Shown here: in pieces, positions 55,498 through 64,000 of the stretch
Layout of the letters: each line of letters starts with the position of its first letter
Position numbering within the stretch: position 1 is the first letter of the stretch
Assembly (NCBI RefSeq): GCF_023276405.1
Contig: NZ_JALRMO010000001.1
Coordinates: 4,464,001-4,528,000, forward strand
DNA: 64,000 bases
Reading direction: 5' to 3'
DNA from: Paenibacillus hamazuiensis
GTDB lineage: Bacteria; Bacillota; Bacilli; Paenibacillales; NBRC-103111
Notes under the pieces: model-generated
The model's database searches: none
Told to the model about the DNA's origin: nothing
Seen by the model: the letters and a program-made list of their open reading frames with translations, nothing else
Position numbers and translations under genes: made by a program

Positions 55498-56475
55498 TTA
55501 GAAGAGAGAGTTTTCTTCGTTCGTCCGCTTGACGATGAAATTCGTGATCAGCACAAGGACGAAGCCGACGACGGACTGGAAAAGACCGGCGGCCGAAGCC
55601 ATCCCGATATCGCCCATATCGATGAGCGACCGGTAGACGAACGTATCGATGACGTCCGTAGCCGGATACAACAGCGATGAGTTGAGCGGGACATTGTAGA
55701 ACAGCCCGAAATCGCTGTAAAAGATTTTACCGATCTGCAGAATGACCATCATGACGATGATCGGCTTGATAAGCGGCACGGAGATCGAGAACGCCTGCCG
55801 CAGCTTGCCCGCGCCGTCGATGCGGGCCGCCTCGTAATATTCGGAGTCGATGCCCATCAAGGCGGCGTAATAAATGACCGCGCCGTATCCGATCCCTTTC
55901 CATACCGCTGCGGCAACGAGAATATACGGCCAATACTTCGGGTCGTTGTACCACAGAACGGGCTCCCGGCCGAGCATGACGAGAAGCCGGTTGACAACGC
56001 CGTAATCCATGTCGAACAGCGCTCGGAACGCGAAGCCGGCGACGACCCACGAGATGAAGTACGGGATGAACAAAATCGTCTGGTACAGCTTGACGAACCT
56101 TTTGCCCAGCTCGAACAGCATGAGCGCCACGCATACGGCGAGGAACGTGCCGAGCACGATGAACACCAGGTTGTACGAGATCGTGTTGCGAGTCGCTCGA
56201 ATCAGCGTCTGTCCTTTGAACAAAAATTCGAAGTTTGCGAGCCCGGACCACGGACTGTGCCATACGCCGAGATCGTAGCGGTAATTTTTGAACGGAAGCA
56301 GCAGGCCGAACAACGGGACATAATGGAAGACGAACAGCAGCACGAGGCCGGGCAAGGCGAGCAGCGTGAGTCCGATATGCTTGCGGAAGGTTCTGACGCG
56401 GCGTCCGATTGCGCCTAAGCGTGCCGGCGATGCGGAATCGACGTTTCGCCGGACTTGCAGATTGACGTTGTTCAT
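55498..56475 (-). CDS. Carbohydrate ABC transporter permease (LplB/YteP type)
   Basis: The 325-residue membrane protein has a long N-terminal cytosolic tail, six membrane segments and the EAA loop EYYEAARIDGAGKLRQAFSI. The C-terminal NFIVKRTNEENSLF end is typical of this LplB group. It is the first gene of the minus-strand unit permease-permease-lipoprotein-GH99-like protein. No ATPase gene is encoded nearby. Confidence 0.93.
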   Translation of the reverse strand: MNNVNLQVRRNVDSASPARLGAIGRRVRTFRKHIGLTLLALPGLVLLFVFHYVPLFGLLLPFKNYRYDLGVWHSPWSGLANFEFLFKGQTLIRATRNTISYNLVFIVLGTFLAVCVALMLFELGKRFVKLYQTILFIPYFISWVVAGFAFRALFDMDYGVVNRLLVMLGREPVLWYNDPKYWPYILVAAAVWKGIGYGAVIYYAALMGIDSEYYEAARIDGAGKLRQAFSISVPLIKPIIVMMVILQIGKIFYSDFGLFYNVPLNSSLLYPATDVIDTFVYRSLIDMGDIGMASAAGLFQSVVGFVLVLITNFIVKRTNEENSLF

Positions 56476-56648
56476 TTCGAGCTGACTCCTTTGCGATTAG
56501 TAGCGTGGTTGGGATGACATCACTGTACCCTGCCCGGCCGGCTTCGGTAAACTACAAAGAAGGGTGTTTTGCTTCGAAAAGGCGCCGAGGGCCGCTCCGA
56601 TTCGTGTTCGTTTCCTCTGATTGTCGTGCCGGCAGTCATCGTGCTACG

Positions 56649-56834
56649 AACGTCTTCCAGGCTTCGAACGCCAATGCGGCTCTTGATATCGTGCGGAGGG
56701 AGAACATCGATCTCATCCTGCTCGACTTGATCATTCCGGGTCCGGACGGGCTTGAGATTATGCGAGAAGTGAGAAGGCTGTCGCCGGACATGAACATTAT
56801 CATGATGAGCGCGTATTTCGGCGGCCAGGTATGA
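56649..56834 (+). pseudogene. Remnant of a response-regulator receiver domain
   Basis: The frame encodes the middle of a receiver domain: VFQASNANAALDIVRRENID, then LILLDLIIPGPDGLEIMREV (Asp and DxxxPxxxG phosphosite region) and NIIMMSAYFG. The N-terminal acidic pair and everything after the Ser/Thr switch are missing. No start or ribosome site suits it, so it is a decayed fragment, maybe of a YesN-type regulator, lying in the 413-bp gap before the terminator of the isomerase gene. Confidence 0.6.
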
Positions 56835-56836
56835 AA

Positions 56837-56874
56837 ACAAAAAAACCGGACAGGTCGCTTTGACCCGTCCGGTT
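56837..56874 (-). terminator. Rho-independent terminator of the isomerase gene
   Basis: AACCGGACGGGTC, a short loop and GACCTGTCCGGTT are followed by TTTTTTTGTTTT on the minus strand. Confidence 0.9.
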
Positions 56875-56888
56875 CGTCGCCCGGCTCC

Positions 56889-57653
56889 CTACAGGAACTT
56901 GCTCTTCATAAACTGCAGGCTTTCCGCCATATCTTTTTCCGGCTCCACAACCGAACATTCCGCGGAAATCATGCCGCTGTAGCCGATTTCCTTCAGCAGC
57001 GACGAGAACGTTTCGTAATCGTACTGCCCCGTGCCCGGATTCCGCCGGCCGGTATCGGCCAGATGGATGTGCGCCAGCCACTCCCCGTGCTCCCGCAGCG
57101 TCGTCAGCGGCTCCTTCTCTTCGTCCATATGGTAAAAATCCGCAAGCACCCGGATCGCCGGGTCATTGATTTGTTTGGCAAAGTAGACGCCTTCCGCGAC
57201 GCTGCCCACGATGTTCGATTCCTTGCGGTTGAGCGGTTCGATCGCAAGCGTGACGCCCGTACCTTTCAGCTCCGCGGCGCACCACGAGAGCACCTGCAAA
57301 AACTGCTCCTCCGCCTGCGCCCTGTCCCAATCTTCGGGCACGTTCCGGGCTCCGCCGCTGCCAAGCACGATGATGCTCGCGCCGGTTTTCACGAAGGTGT
57401 CCGCGGCAGTCGCAATGTACCGGCGGATCCGCTCTTGGTCGGCCTCGGGACCGACAAGCCGCACTTCCTTTGGAAAAAACACGTTAAACGCCTTGACCGG
57501 AAGCTCGGACTGCAGCACCAGCTCGAGCTGGCGTCGGTACTCGTCCGGCTGCTCCAGCTGCATCGGAGCGAGCGGCAGCTCGATAAAATCAAAACCCAGC
57601 TTTGCAAGCAGCCCGGCATTTTGCACTCCGGTACACCAGCCGAAACTATTCAT
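56889..57653 (-). CDS. Sugar phosphate isomerase/epimerase (xylose isomerase-like TIM barrel)
   Basis: The 254-residue protein has the AP endonuclease 2/xylose isomerase-like barrel: FDFIELPLAPMQLEQ near the N-terminus, TLAIEPLNRKESN with the first metal glutamate, IRVLADFYHMDEE, LAHIHLADTGRRNPGTG and MISAECSVVE. The metal ligands (Glu, Asp, His, Glu) are in the right order. It probably isomerises or epimerises a ketosugar or inositol-type sugar. It is monocistronic between two AraC-related loci. Confidence 0.9.
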   Translation of the reverse strand: MNSFGWCTGVQNAGLLAKLGFDFIELPLAPMQLEQPDEYRRQLELVLQSELPVKAFNVFFPKEVRLVGPEADQERIRRYIATAADTFVKTGASIIVLGSGGARNVPEDWDRAQAEEQFLQVLSWCAAELKGTGVTLAIEPLNRKESNIVGSVAEGVYFAKQINDPAIRVLADFYHMDEEKEPLTTLREHGEWLAHIHLADTGRRNPGTGQYDYETFSSLLKEIGYSGMISAECSVVEPEKDMAESLQFMKSKFL

Positions 57654-57836
57654 GGGGATCCCCGCCTTTTCACCGATTATGAATTACATACTACCCTCAT
57701 TGTATCAGTAAAGCGTTTTCTTCGGTATGGCAAGGATGATACGGACACTTGTCAAAAACGCTCCTGCTTGTACAATAAGGATAAGGCGGTTCATGCGGCA
57801 GGCTGAAGGGCCGGCGCAAGGAAGGCGGTGAAATCG

Positions 57837-58763
57837 ATGAACGGTATGTTAAAAGCGATGAATCACCCGGACGGCTTAAACGCCCCAAACCTCCCGGCAG
57901 GTTTGTCCGGACCTGTCGCTCCGAACGAACTGTACGACCTGAACGGGCTGATCGTCCATATTTTTTGGGTGCTGAGGAAAATGACGTTCAAAGGCTGGGA
58001 GGACATCCGGCAAAACAAATCGCGCCATTCGTTTTATTGGGTTCACGAGGGAGAGGGCACATTCCGCACGACGGAATCGTTTCGCGTGCGCAAAGGAACA
58101 CTTGCCTATTTGCCCCCGGGGCTTGAGATGAGCATGCGCTCCAGCGACGAGTCGCCGCTTGTCATGACGATGGTGTACTTCGACTGCTCGTCCTGCGGGT
58201 ACGAAGACGGCCGCTGGTCGCCGGCTCCGCTCGAAAAGCTCGATCTGCCGTTTCTGCAGCCGTTCGAGGGCGACCGTGCGCTCCGCATGGACCAGCTGTT
58301 CGAAGCGCTTTGCCGCGACTGGATACCGACGAGACCCGGCGGCGAGCTGCCCTCGAAAGGCCACCTGCTCGCCATTTTGGAGTACGGCCATCGGAAAGCT
58401 TCGCCGGACCGCTCGCCGGATTCCGGCATGCAGAAGCTGCAGGCGATCAAAGCCGAGCTGGAGGAGCATTTTTCCGAAGGGCTGCACATTCGCGAGCTCG
58501 CCCGCAAGCATGCCGTTTCGCCCTCCTACTTGCGAAAAATGTTCGCACGCTGCTGCGGAATGGGCCCCAAAGCGTATCTGGAACGCATCCGCAACGAGCA
58601 TGCGATTAGGTACTTATCGTATTCGGATATTCCGCTCAAATCGATTGCAGAGGCATGCGGTTATAACGATGAATTTCAATTCAGCAAATCGTTCAAAAAA
58701 ATGAACGGCTGCGCACCGTCCGTCTTTCGCGCCAACATGCGGAAATCGGACCGCCCCGTGTAA
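57837..58763 (+). CDS. AraC-family transcriptional regulator
   Basis: The 308-residue protein has a cupin-like sensor part (SFYWVHEGEGTFRTTESFRV, about 60-140) and a C-terminal AraC double helix-turn-helix (LHIRELARKHAVSPSYLRKM, then IPLKSIAEACGYNDEFQFSK). The ATG at 57837 follows AAGGCGGTG; the GTG inside that site is rejected. It is divergent from the isomerase gene, with a 183-bp gap, and may regulate it. Confidence 0.9.
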   Translation: MNGMLKAMNHPDGLNAPNLPAGLSGPVAPNELYDLNGLIVHIFWVLRKMTFKGWEDIRQNKSRHSFYWVHEGEGTFRTTESFRVRKGTLAYLPPGLEMSMRSSDESPLVMTMVYFDCSSCGYEDGRWSPAPLEKLDLPFLQPFEGDRALRMDQLFEALCRDWIPTRPGGELPSKGHLLAILEYGHRKASPDRSPDSGMQKLQAIKAELEEHFSEGLHIRELARKHAVSPSYLRKMFARCCGMGPKAYLERIRNEHAIRYLSYSDIPLKSIAEACGYNDEFQFSKSFKKMNGCAPSVFRANMRKSDRPV

Positions 58764-58767
58764 CCGC

Positions 58768-58945
58768 AATATTGTCAGGTTAGGCGGGAACATAGCGGAA
58801 CTATGGTTCGCTAATTGGGTCGATTTCGGATATTTTTGGAAATTAGCGGAACTCAGGTGCGCTATTTGTCTGTTTCTCCACTCCTCAAGCCATTTTTCAC
58901 CGATTTAGCGCATCTCAGTTCCTCTATTTTTTCAAATCGCCCATT
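58768..58945. mobile_element. Truncated MITE-like element with three 21-bp units
   Basis: It starts AATATTGTCAGGTTA, a variant of the terminal repeat, and has units at 58793-58813, 58844-58864 and 58906-58926, spaced 51 and 62 bp. The sequence follows the inverse of 1025-1343 closely up to TCAAATCGCCC and then stops; the fourth unit and the far end are missing, although a terminal ATTGCG is kept. It starts 5 bp after the AraC stop codon. Confidence 0.75.
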
Positions 58946-58990
58946 GCGTATAACCGGGCATGCTCCGGTTTCCGCCGATGCCGCCGCTGC

Positions 58991-60616
58991 TCACGATCCG
59001 GTTCCTTTGGCGCTATACAGCTGTTTGAATTCCGACGGCGTCATGCCGGTATGCTTCTTGAACAACTCGCTGAAATGAGGCCGGTCTTCGTATCCGAGCG
59101 CCTGCGCGATTTCCTGCACCTGCTTTCCTTCGATGAGCATGATTTTGGCCTGTTCCATCCGCTCCGCCGTCACGAACTGAACTACGGTCACGCCCGTTAC
59201 CTTCTTAAACAAATTGGCAAAGTAGCTGCCGCTCAAGTAAACAAGTTTGGCATAATCGTTCACCGTCATGTTGGCGGACAAATTTTTGCGGATATGATCG
59301 ATCACTTGATCCACGAGCCGGTTCGCGTCCTCCGCCTGCCGCTTCTGAATGAGCTCGCACCCCATTCTGCACAGCTCCTTGATGTTTTCCTTAAGCTCCC
59401 TCAGCTTGTACGATGACAGCGTTTTGATATGCAGCAAGTGGCGTTCGATCCGAACCATTTCGTCGGAATTCAGTTTCTCCAGGAACACGCGGTTGATCAG
59501 GAAAGCCAGCTCGTCGCACACTCCTTTGACCGCCTCGGGAGGCGGGGGCACGGATGCTGCCGTCGTTTCCTCGAAAAATTCGTCTACCAGAGCACAAGCT
59601 TTATCCACGTTGCCGGAGCGCAGGCAATAAAACAGCTCCTTTTCCTTTTCCGGAGAATATCGCGGTGCCGACTGATGGACCGGGTTCATCTTGCGATAGT
59701 CGTAAACGGCGTTGCCTCCGGTATAGAAGCTGTAGGAAAGGGCGGAGAGCGCCTGGGCATAAGAAAACGAAATTTGATGGATAGCCTGCACTTCTTCCCC
59801 AAGGCCCACGGATACCGTGTATCTCGAATACTTGGCGACGTTCTCGCGGCACATCTCCGCAAGCGCCTCAACGGTGACGGCCGGCGGCGGATTGAAAATA
59901 ACGACGAACCGGTTCGTGTTATCGCGGAACACAAATCCTTTGGTATAGTGCCCCAGGCTCTCTTCCAAAATGTTTTGCACGGTAAATCGGATCAGCTCCA
60001 CCTCCTGTACGGGAAGCGAACCGGTTTGTTCGGTGAATTGGTCGATTTCCGTCAGCATCACGACAAAGCGCTCCCGCTCGAGTCCGATATGGAGAAAATC
60101 CCAGCGCCTTGCCGCCTGCTCGGGAGTCGTCCGAAACTGCAGCAGCAGCTGAAAATACTCCTGCCGCAAATAAGGCAAGCTCTCCCGCAGCTTTCTCTCC
60201 ATCTCCTGGTAGCGGACCGCTTCCTCCATTTCCTCCAGTACCGCCTGCTTCGCCTTCAGCACCACATCGATGATTTTTTGCGGCGTAAACGGTTTGACGA
60301 TATAATCGAATGCGCCGAGCTGAACGGCCATCTGCGCATATTCGAAATCGGTATAGCCGCTTAAAAAAATAAATTTGGTCCCGGGAAAACTTTCCATAAC
60401 CTGCCTGGTCATCTCCAGTCCGTCCACCCTGGGCATCCGGATATCGGTCAGAACAATGTGCGGCGCCGTCTCGCGGATCAGCCGGATGCCCTTCTCGCCG
60501 TTGCCCGCCGTGCCGGCAATGCGGATTCCGTAAGATTGCCAATCGATTTGGCTTGAAATGCCCTGCACGACGGTTTTGATATCGTCAATGACGCACATTC
60601 TGAGTTCAGTTGTCAT
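58991..60616 (-). CDS. YesN-type AraC response regulator
   Basis: The 541-residue protein has an N-terminal receiver domain with acidic Asp11-Asp12 (CVIDDIKTV), phosphoacceptor Asp58 (IVLTDIRMPRVDG) and the VKPF lysine. A long middle region follows, and a C-terminal AraC double helix-turn-helix (MTVNDYAKLVYLSGSYFANL, then KQVQEIAQALGYEDRPHFSE). It is the partner of the histidine kinase encoded 7 bp upstream. GGTGATC precedes the ATG at 60614-60616. YesMN pairs commonly control polysaccharide uptake genes. Confidence 0.94.
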   Translation of the reverse strand: MTTELRMCVIDDIKTVVQGISSQIDWQSYGIRIAGTAGNGEKGIRLIRETAPHIVLTDIRMPRVDGLEMTRQVMESFPGTKFIFLSGYTDFEYAQMAVQLGAFDYIVKPFTPQKIIDVVLKAKQAVLEEMEEAVRYQEMERKLRESLPYLRQEYFQLLLQFRTTPEQAARRWDFLHIGLERERFVVMLTEIDQFTEQTGSLPVQEVELIRFTVQNILEESLGHYTKGFVFRDNTNRFVVIFNPPPAVTVEALAEMCRENVAKYSRYTVSVGLGEEVQAIHQISFSYAQALSALSYSFYTGGNAVYDYRKMNPVHQSAPRYSPEKEKELFYCLRSGNVDKACALVDEFFEETTAASVPPPPEAVKGVCDELAFLINRVFLEKLNSDEMVRIERHLLHIKTLSSYKLRELKENIKELCRMGCELIQKRQAEDANRLVDQVIDHIRKNLSANMTVNDYAKLVYLSGSYFANLFKKVTGVTVVQFVTAERMEQAKIMLIEGKQVQEIAQALGYEDRPHFSELFKKHTGMTPSEFKQLYSAKGTGS

Positions 60617-60623
60617 CAAAAGA

Positions 60624-62375
60624 TCACCTGCTTGCAAGTGGGATGGTTAATGTGACCGAGGTCGAAACGTAAGGTTCGCTGTACAGGCGGATATCGGCTT
60701 CACTGCCGTAATACAGCCGCAGACGTCCGTATACATTGCGCAGCGCGTAGCTTTTTTTGTGCGTTTGCTCCAGCCGCATATCGGCCTCGACGGCCTGGAC
60801 GTCCATGCCCGCTCCGTTGTCTTCCACCCGAAGCCGCAAAAAGGAGCCGGAGCTTGTGACGGAGATCCGGATCGCTCCCAGCCCCTCCATTTCCTGAAAC
60901 CCGTGCAAAATCGAGTTTTCCACCAGAGGCTGCAAAATGATTTTGAGCACCTGCTCCTCCAGCAGCGCCTCATCTTCGACCTCCACCGTATAGTCGAACA
61001 GGCCTTCGTAGCATTTTTGCTGAAGGTGCAAATATTGCCGGACGTGGTCGATTTCCTTCGCCAGCGTCGTCATCTCGTTACCGCCGTTAAGGCCGAGCTG
61101 AAACAGCAGAGACAACGAAGCGATCATTTCCGTAACCTCCTGGTTTCGGGACGCTTCGGATTTCCAAATGATCGTATTGAGCGTATTATACAAAAAATGC
61201 GGATCGATTTGCGCCTGCAGCGCCTTGACCTCCATTTTGCGTTTATCGAACTCGGCTTCTTTGACATCTTCGATGAGCGAAGCGATCTGCTCCAGCATCC
61301 GGTTGAACTTGAGTCCGACCTGCGTCACCTCGTCTTCGTATTTGCTGGAAAACCGCACTTCGAGGTTGCTTTGCTCCACCTTCTTCATCAGCCCCTGCAG
61401 CTTGTGCAGAGGCTTTAGCAGCAGGCTGGAAACGACGTTGGACAGGAGCAGCGCGAGTACGGCGCAGCCGAGCATGATCAAAAGCGTGGTCATTTTGATC
61501 TTGTTCACCTGGCGCAGCAAATCCGACTGCGCCTGCACGCTGACCAGCGTCCACTTGTCAACCATCGTCAGCCGGGAGTAGTTGACGAGATACGGACTGC
61601 CCGCCACGCTGTATTTGAAAAATCCGCGCGGCTCATCCTGCAGCAGCTTTTTGAAAGCCGGATCCTGCTGAAAGGAAGCAGTCCCGCTGCCGAGCGGAAG
61701 CACGGTTTCGCCGGCTGCGGCCATCAGGAAGATGTTGTCGGCAGGCTCGAGCAAATCGTCGGTGACGGCCTCGCGAATCGCGTCTTCCTTTACGTTGACG
61801 ACGACATAAACATCATGAACGTTCACATCCGTAATCGGCTTCATGACCAAGGAAATAACCCGCTGATTCCCCAAAAAAAGCGGGTCCTCGTGGTCCTCCA
61901 CCCAAATGACGCGTTCGGTATTGTCCAGATATCGTGAAAACAGCGTATCCTTGAAACGGTTTTGGCTGTTGCGCAGATCTGTCGTTGCGTACAGCTCCCC
62001 TACCGGCGTATAAATTAAAACCGACTTGATCGAAGGTTCGATCAGCTTCATTTGTTCGAGCGGCGTCTGCATCGAGGACAGCCTCGTGTAATAGGAGGCT
62101 GTATTATTCGTAAAGGCATCCTGCATCGCGGCCTTGAAGGCGTCGCTCAGCATCATCGACGAGGTTGTCACGATGATGTGCCTGAGCTTCTCATCCAACA
62201 CGCGCGACGATTTATTCAGCGTATTTTGGCTGGAGACAAACGCTTCCTTCTCGATCGACCGGGAGGCAATCCAATACGACATCATGCCGGTTACCGCTAT
62301 GGAGAACACCGTCAAGAGCAGAAACGAAATCCATAACCGGCGGCGAAGCGAAAGCCGGTAATACCATGTTGTCAT
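60624..62375 (-). CDS. YesM-type sensor histidine kinase
   Basis: The 583-residue protein has a membrane segment near 13-33, a large outside sensor region (dCache-like, about 35-290), a second membrane segment near 300 (TTLLIMLGCAVLALLLSNVV), a HAMP domain (LLKPLHKLQGLMKKVEQSNL), the His kinase motif IDPHFLYNTLN and an ATPase domain (ILQPLVENSILHGF, then VEDNGAGMD). It matches the LytS/YesM class. The start MTTWYYRLSLRRR is chosen because AAGGGGGAAGC lies upstream. It follows the solute-binding protein gene. Confidence 0.95.
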   Translation of the reverse strand: MTTWYYRLSLRRRLWISFLLLTVFSIAVTGMMSYWIASRSIEKEAFVSSQNTLNKSSRVLDEKLRHIIVTTSSMMLSDAFKAAMQDAFTNNTASYYTRLSSMQTPLEQMKLIEPSIKSVLIYTPVGELYATTDLRNSQNRFKDTLFSRYLDNTERVIWVEDHEDPLFLGNQRVISLVMKPITDVNVHDVYVVVNVKEDAIREAVTDDLLEPADNIFLMAAAGETVLPLGSGTASFQQDPAFKKLLQDEPRGFFKYSVAGSPYLVNYSRLTMVDKWTLVSVQAQSDLLRQVNKIKMTTLLIMLGCAVLALLLSNVVSSLLLKPLHKLQGLMKKVEQSNLEVRFSSKYEDEVTQVGLKFNRMLEQIASLIEDVKEAEFDKRKMEVKALQAQIDPHFLYNTLNTIIWKSEASRNQEVTEMIASLSLLFQLGLNGGNEMTTLAKEIDHVRQYLHLQQKCYEGLFDYTVEVEDEALLEEQVLKIILQPLVENSILHGFQEMEGLGAIRISVTSSGSFLRLRVEDNGAGMDVQAVEADMRLEQTHKKSYALRNVYGRLRLYYGSEADIRLYSEPYVSTSVTLTIPLASR

Positions 62376-62405
62376 GCTTCCCCCTTCTTTCCAAAAGAGA
62401 AGAAG

Positions 62406-62428
62406 ACGCGCTGCTTTCCGCAGCGCGC
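62406..62428 (-). terminator. Intergenic hairpin between binding-protein and kinase genes
   Basis: GCGCGCTGC, a GGAAA loop and GCAGCGCGT are followed by a weak TCTTCTTCTCTTTT tract. It may partly stop transcription so that the binding protein is made in excess over the kinase and regulator. Confidence 0.6.
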
Positions 62429-62461
62429 CCTTCCTTATTTTACTCCCGTCCAAAAGCCCGC

Positions 62462-63871
62462 TTACTTCGCCAGGCTGCCCTGCAGCTTGCCCGGGTCGAA
62501 GCCCGGATTCGCCTTCATCTTCGTATCGCCGGCGGCGCGCGCTTTCTCGAGTGCGGCATTATAGCGGGCGGTGAGGTCGCTTAAGACCTTGTCCACGTCT
62601 CCGCCGTTCAGCATATACTTAAGGACGGTATCGCCCGTCTTCGTGCCTTCCACCTTCGCTTCCGTCACGCCGGTCGGCGCGGGAGCGTACAGACCGTCGA
62701 ACTTGCTCGGCAGGAAACCTTCGATTCCCGGCATCGTCGGCTTCTTCGCGGCCGCATTGACATCCGGAACGATCGAAATGCCGAAGCCTTTTTCATGATA
62801 TTCCTTCTGGAAGTCCAGCGTATAAAGATACTGCATAAATTTCCATGCCGCGTCTTTCTTCGGCGTGTTTTTGTTGATGCCGATATAGTTGCCGGCAATG
62901 ACCGAAACCGTTCCCTGCTGGTTGCCGTCGATTGTCGGAGGCAGCGCCGCCGCCCAGTTGACTTTCGTCGGGAATTGCGACTGGTAAACGGCCGGCTCGC
63001 CGGAGTGGTTGAAGTACATGCCGATCTTGCCGGCGGCGAACTGAGCGCGCAGCGGATCGATGTCGAGCGATTCGACGCCGGGCAGCATGCTGCCATCCTG
63101 CTTCATTTGACGGAGCGCCTCGACGACCGGCTTGTACACCGAGAAATCGAATTGCCCCGTCTTGTAGTTGTAGCCGTCGACCTCGCCGGTTCCGCTGAGC
63201 GTAGCGACCGGGTTGACGATGCGGCTGAATGCGGAGCTCGCATTTTTGAAGTTTTCCGCGAAGCCGTATGCGCCGATATCTTTACCGGCTTCCGTAATTT
63301 TTTTCGCGTCTTCGACCAGTTCCTTCAGCGTTTTCGGCGGCTCTTTGATTCCGGCCTTTTGGAACAAGTCGACGTTGTAAATCAGCCGCCAATATTGCCC
63401 CGTATTCGGCAGCGAATAAATTTGGCCGTCCATCGTATTCATCTCTTCGACCAGCAAATTGCCGAACCGCTTCTTCATGTCGTCGGTAAGCAGGTCGTTA
63501 AGCGGCAGCAAATATCCTTTTTTCACAAAGTTCGGGAAATCGTTGGTGCGGAACACGTCCGGCGCCTGGTTGCTGGCAAAGGCGATATCGATCGCCTGGT
63601 TGAAGTTATCGGAAAGCACGGTCATTTCGACTTCGATGTTGTCCTTGTTCGTTTCGTTGAACTTCTTGATGACATCCTTCATATAATCGGCATCGTGACG
63701 GTCCACCGTCCAATAGGCCAGCTTCGTCTTCGCGCCGCCTGCGGCAGTGCCCGAAGTTCCGGCCGCCGCCGAGTTTTTCGGCTGTTCGGGTTGGCCGCTG
63801 CTGCAAGCGGCGAGCGATGCGATCATCGCGGTGCCCAGTAAAACGTTCACCATCATTTGTTTCTTCTTCAT
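62462..63871 (-). CDS. Extracellular solute-binding lipoprotein (family 1)
   Basis: The 469-residue protein has a lipoprotein signal with lipobox LAAC (MMVNVLLGTAMIASLAACSS) and a type 1 sugar-binding fold (KLAYWTVDRHDADYMKDVIK, then FASNQAPDVFRTNDFPNFV and QYWRLIYNVDLF). It is followed by a YesM/YesN pair on the same strand, so it may act as a sensor-associated binding protein. The permease genes are not adjacent on the downstream side and may lie beyond position 64000. AAAGGAGGG precedes the ATG at 63869-63871. Confidence 0.92.
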   Translation of the reverse strand: MKKKQMMVNVLLGTAMIASLAACSSGQPEQPKNSAAAGTSGTAAGGAKTKLAYWTVDRHDADYMKDVIKKFNETNKDNIEVEMTVLSDNFNQAIDIAFASNQAPDVFRTNDFPNFVKKGYLLPLNDLLTDDMKKRFGNLLVEEMNTMDGQIYSLPNTGQYWRLIYNVDLFQKAGIKEPPKTLKELVEDAKKITEAGKDIGAYGFAENFKNASSAFSRIVNPVATLSGTGEVDGYNYKTGQFDFSVYKPVVEALRQMKQDGSMLPGVESLDIDPLRAQFAAGKIGMYFNHSGEPAVYQSQFPTKVNWAAALPPTIDGNQQGTVSVIAGNYIGINKNTPKKDAAWKFMQYLYTLDFQKEYHEKGFGISIVPDVNAAAKKPTMPGIEGFLPSKFDGLYAPAPTGVTEAKVEGTKTGDTVLKYMLNGGDVDKVLSDLTARYNAALEKARAAGDTKMKANPGFDPGKLQGSLAK

Positions 63872-64000
63872 GGTGTGAAAACCCTCCTTTTTCATTGTAC
63901 CTTATGCCGCGTGCGGCTGTATAATTGTAACTGCTTCCATCATAATCGCTTGTCCTCGGGTACGGTGACGGACAATCCGACTTTCGATGAGGGAAAAAAC

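Noticed and set aside
1-64000. tRNA or rRNA genes, integrases, transposases, prophage genes
   Set aside because: None was recognised in the sequence; the only mobile-looking items are the non-coding MITE-like elements.

Overview
The window looks like a chromosomal segment of a spore-forming, fairly GC-rich Firmicute of the Paenibacillaceae (Paenibacillus-like). The evidence is the gene content and order: hemA-hemX-sirC-hemC-cobA/hemD-hemB; engB-lonA-lonB; clpX-clpP-tig; gerM-rph-rdgB; the germination amidase cwlD; many AraC-type regulators; and YesMN/Lpl-type sugar uptake genes. This is inference from protein families; no 16S rRNA gene or tRNA is present. I saw no CRISPR array, prophage or transposase.

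Region 1-8.6 kb is a tetrapyrrole block on the minus strand. hemA to hemB make uroporphyrinogen III from glutamyl-tRNA (hemL is not in the window) and branch to siroheme. hemE has its own promoter after a 1.26-kb repeat-rich gap. Region 9-31 kb is mostly housekeeping genes on the minus strand: speD, an Uma2-like protein, engB, lonA, lonB, ispG, clpX, clpP, tig, rdgB, rph and gerM. cwlD and asnB lie on the plus strand. Region 31-42 kb is mixed: a diguanylate cyclase behind a c-di-GMP-I riboswitch, a HAD phosphatase, an MBL-fold hydrolase, a methyltransferase, a split chromate transporter pair, a ROK regulator, a formylglycine-generating enzyme, and an oxidoreductase with a divergent AraC regulator. 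Region 42-43 kb is a degenerate patch with a 14-C run, a gene remnant and a broken AraC gene. Region 43-64 kb is carbohydrate sensing and uptake: a membrane-anchored AraC regulator, an epimerase, two Lpl-type permeases, two solute-binding lipoproteins, a 1941-residue secreted GH99/WbsX-like protein, a sugar isomerase, another AraC regulator, and a YesM/YesN two-component pair.

The most unusual signal is between genes. Several intergenic regions carry arrays of about 21-bp imperfect palindromes that begin and end in TA. In complete copies four units are arranged forward-forward-reverse-reverse, and their starts are spaced almost exactly 50, 62 and 50 bp apart. Four complete copies (1135, 23932, 28130, 39443) and one three-unit copy (58793) share one unit sequence. 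A complete copy at 33520 has the same geometry with an unrelated unit sequence, and shorter relatives lie at 1936 and 45548. Two of the complete arrays are carried on 318-319-bp elements with 16-bp terminal inverted repeats and 12-bp flanking direct repeats. Both sit in the tip of another palindromic repeat, so they look like MITE-type mobile elements. One copy abuts a truncated acetyltransferase gene. I do not know a described family with this geometry.
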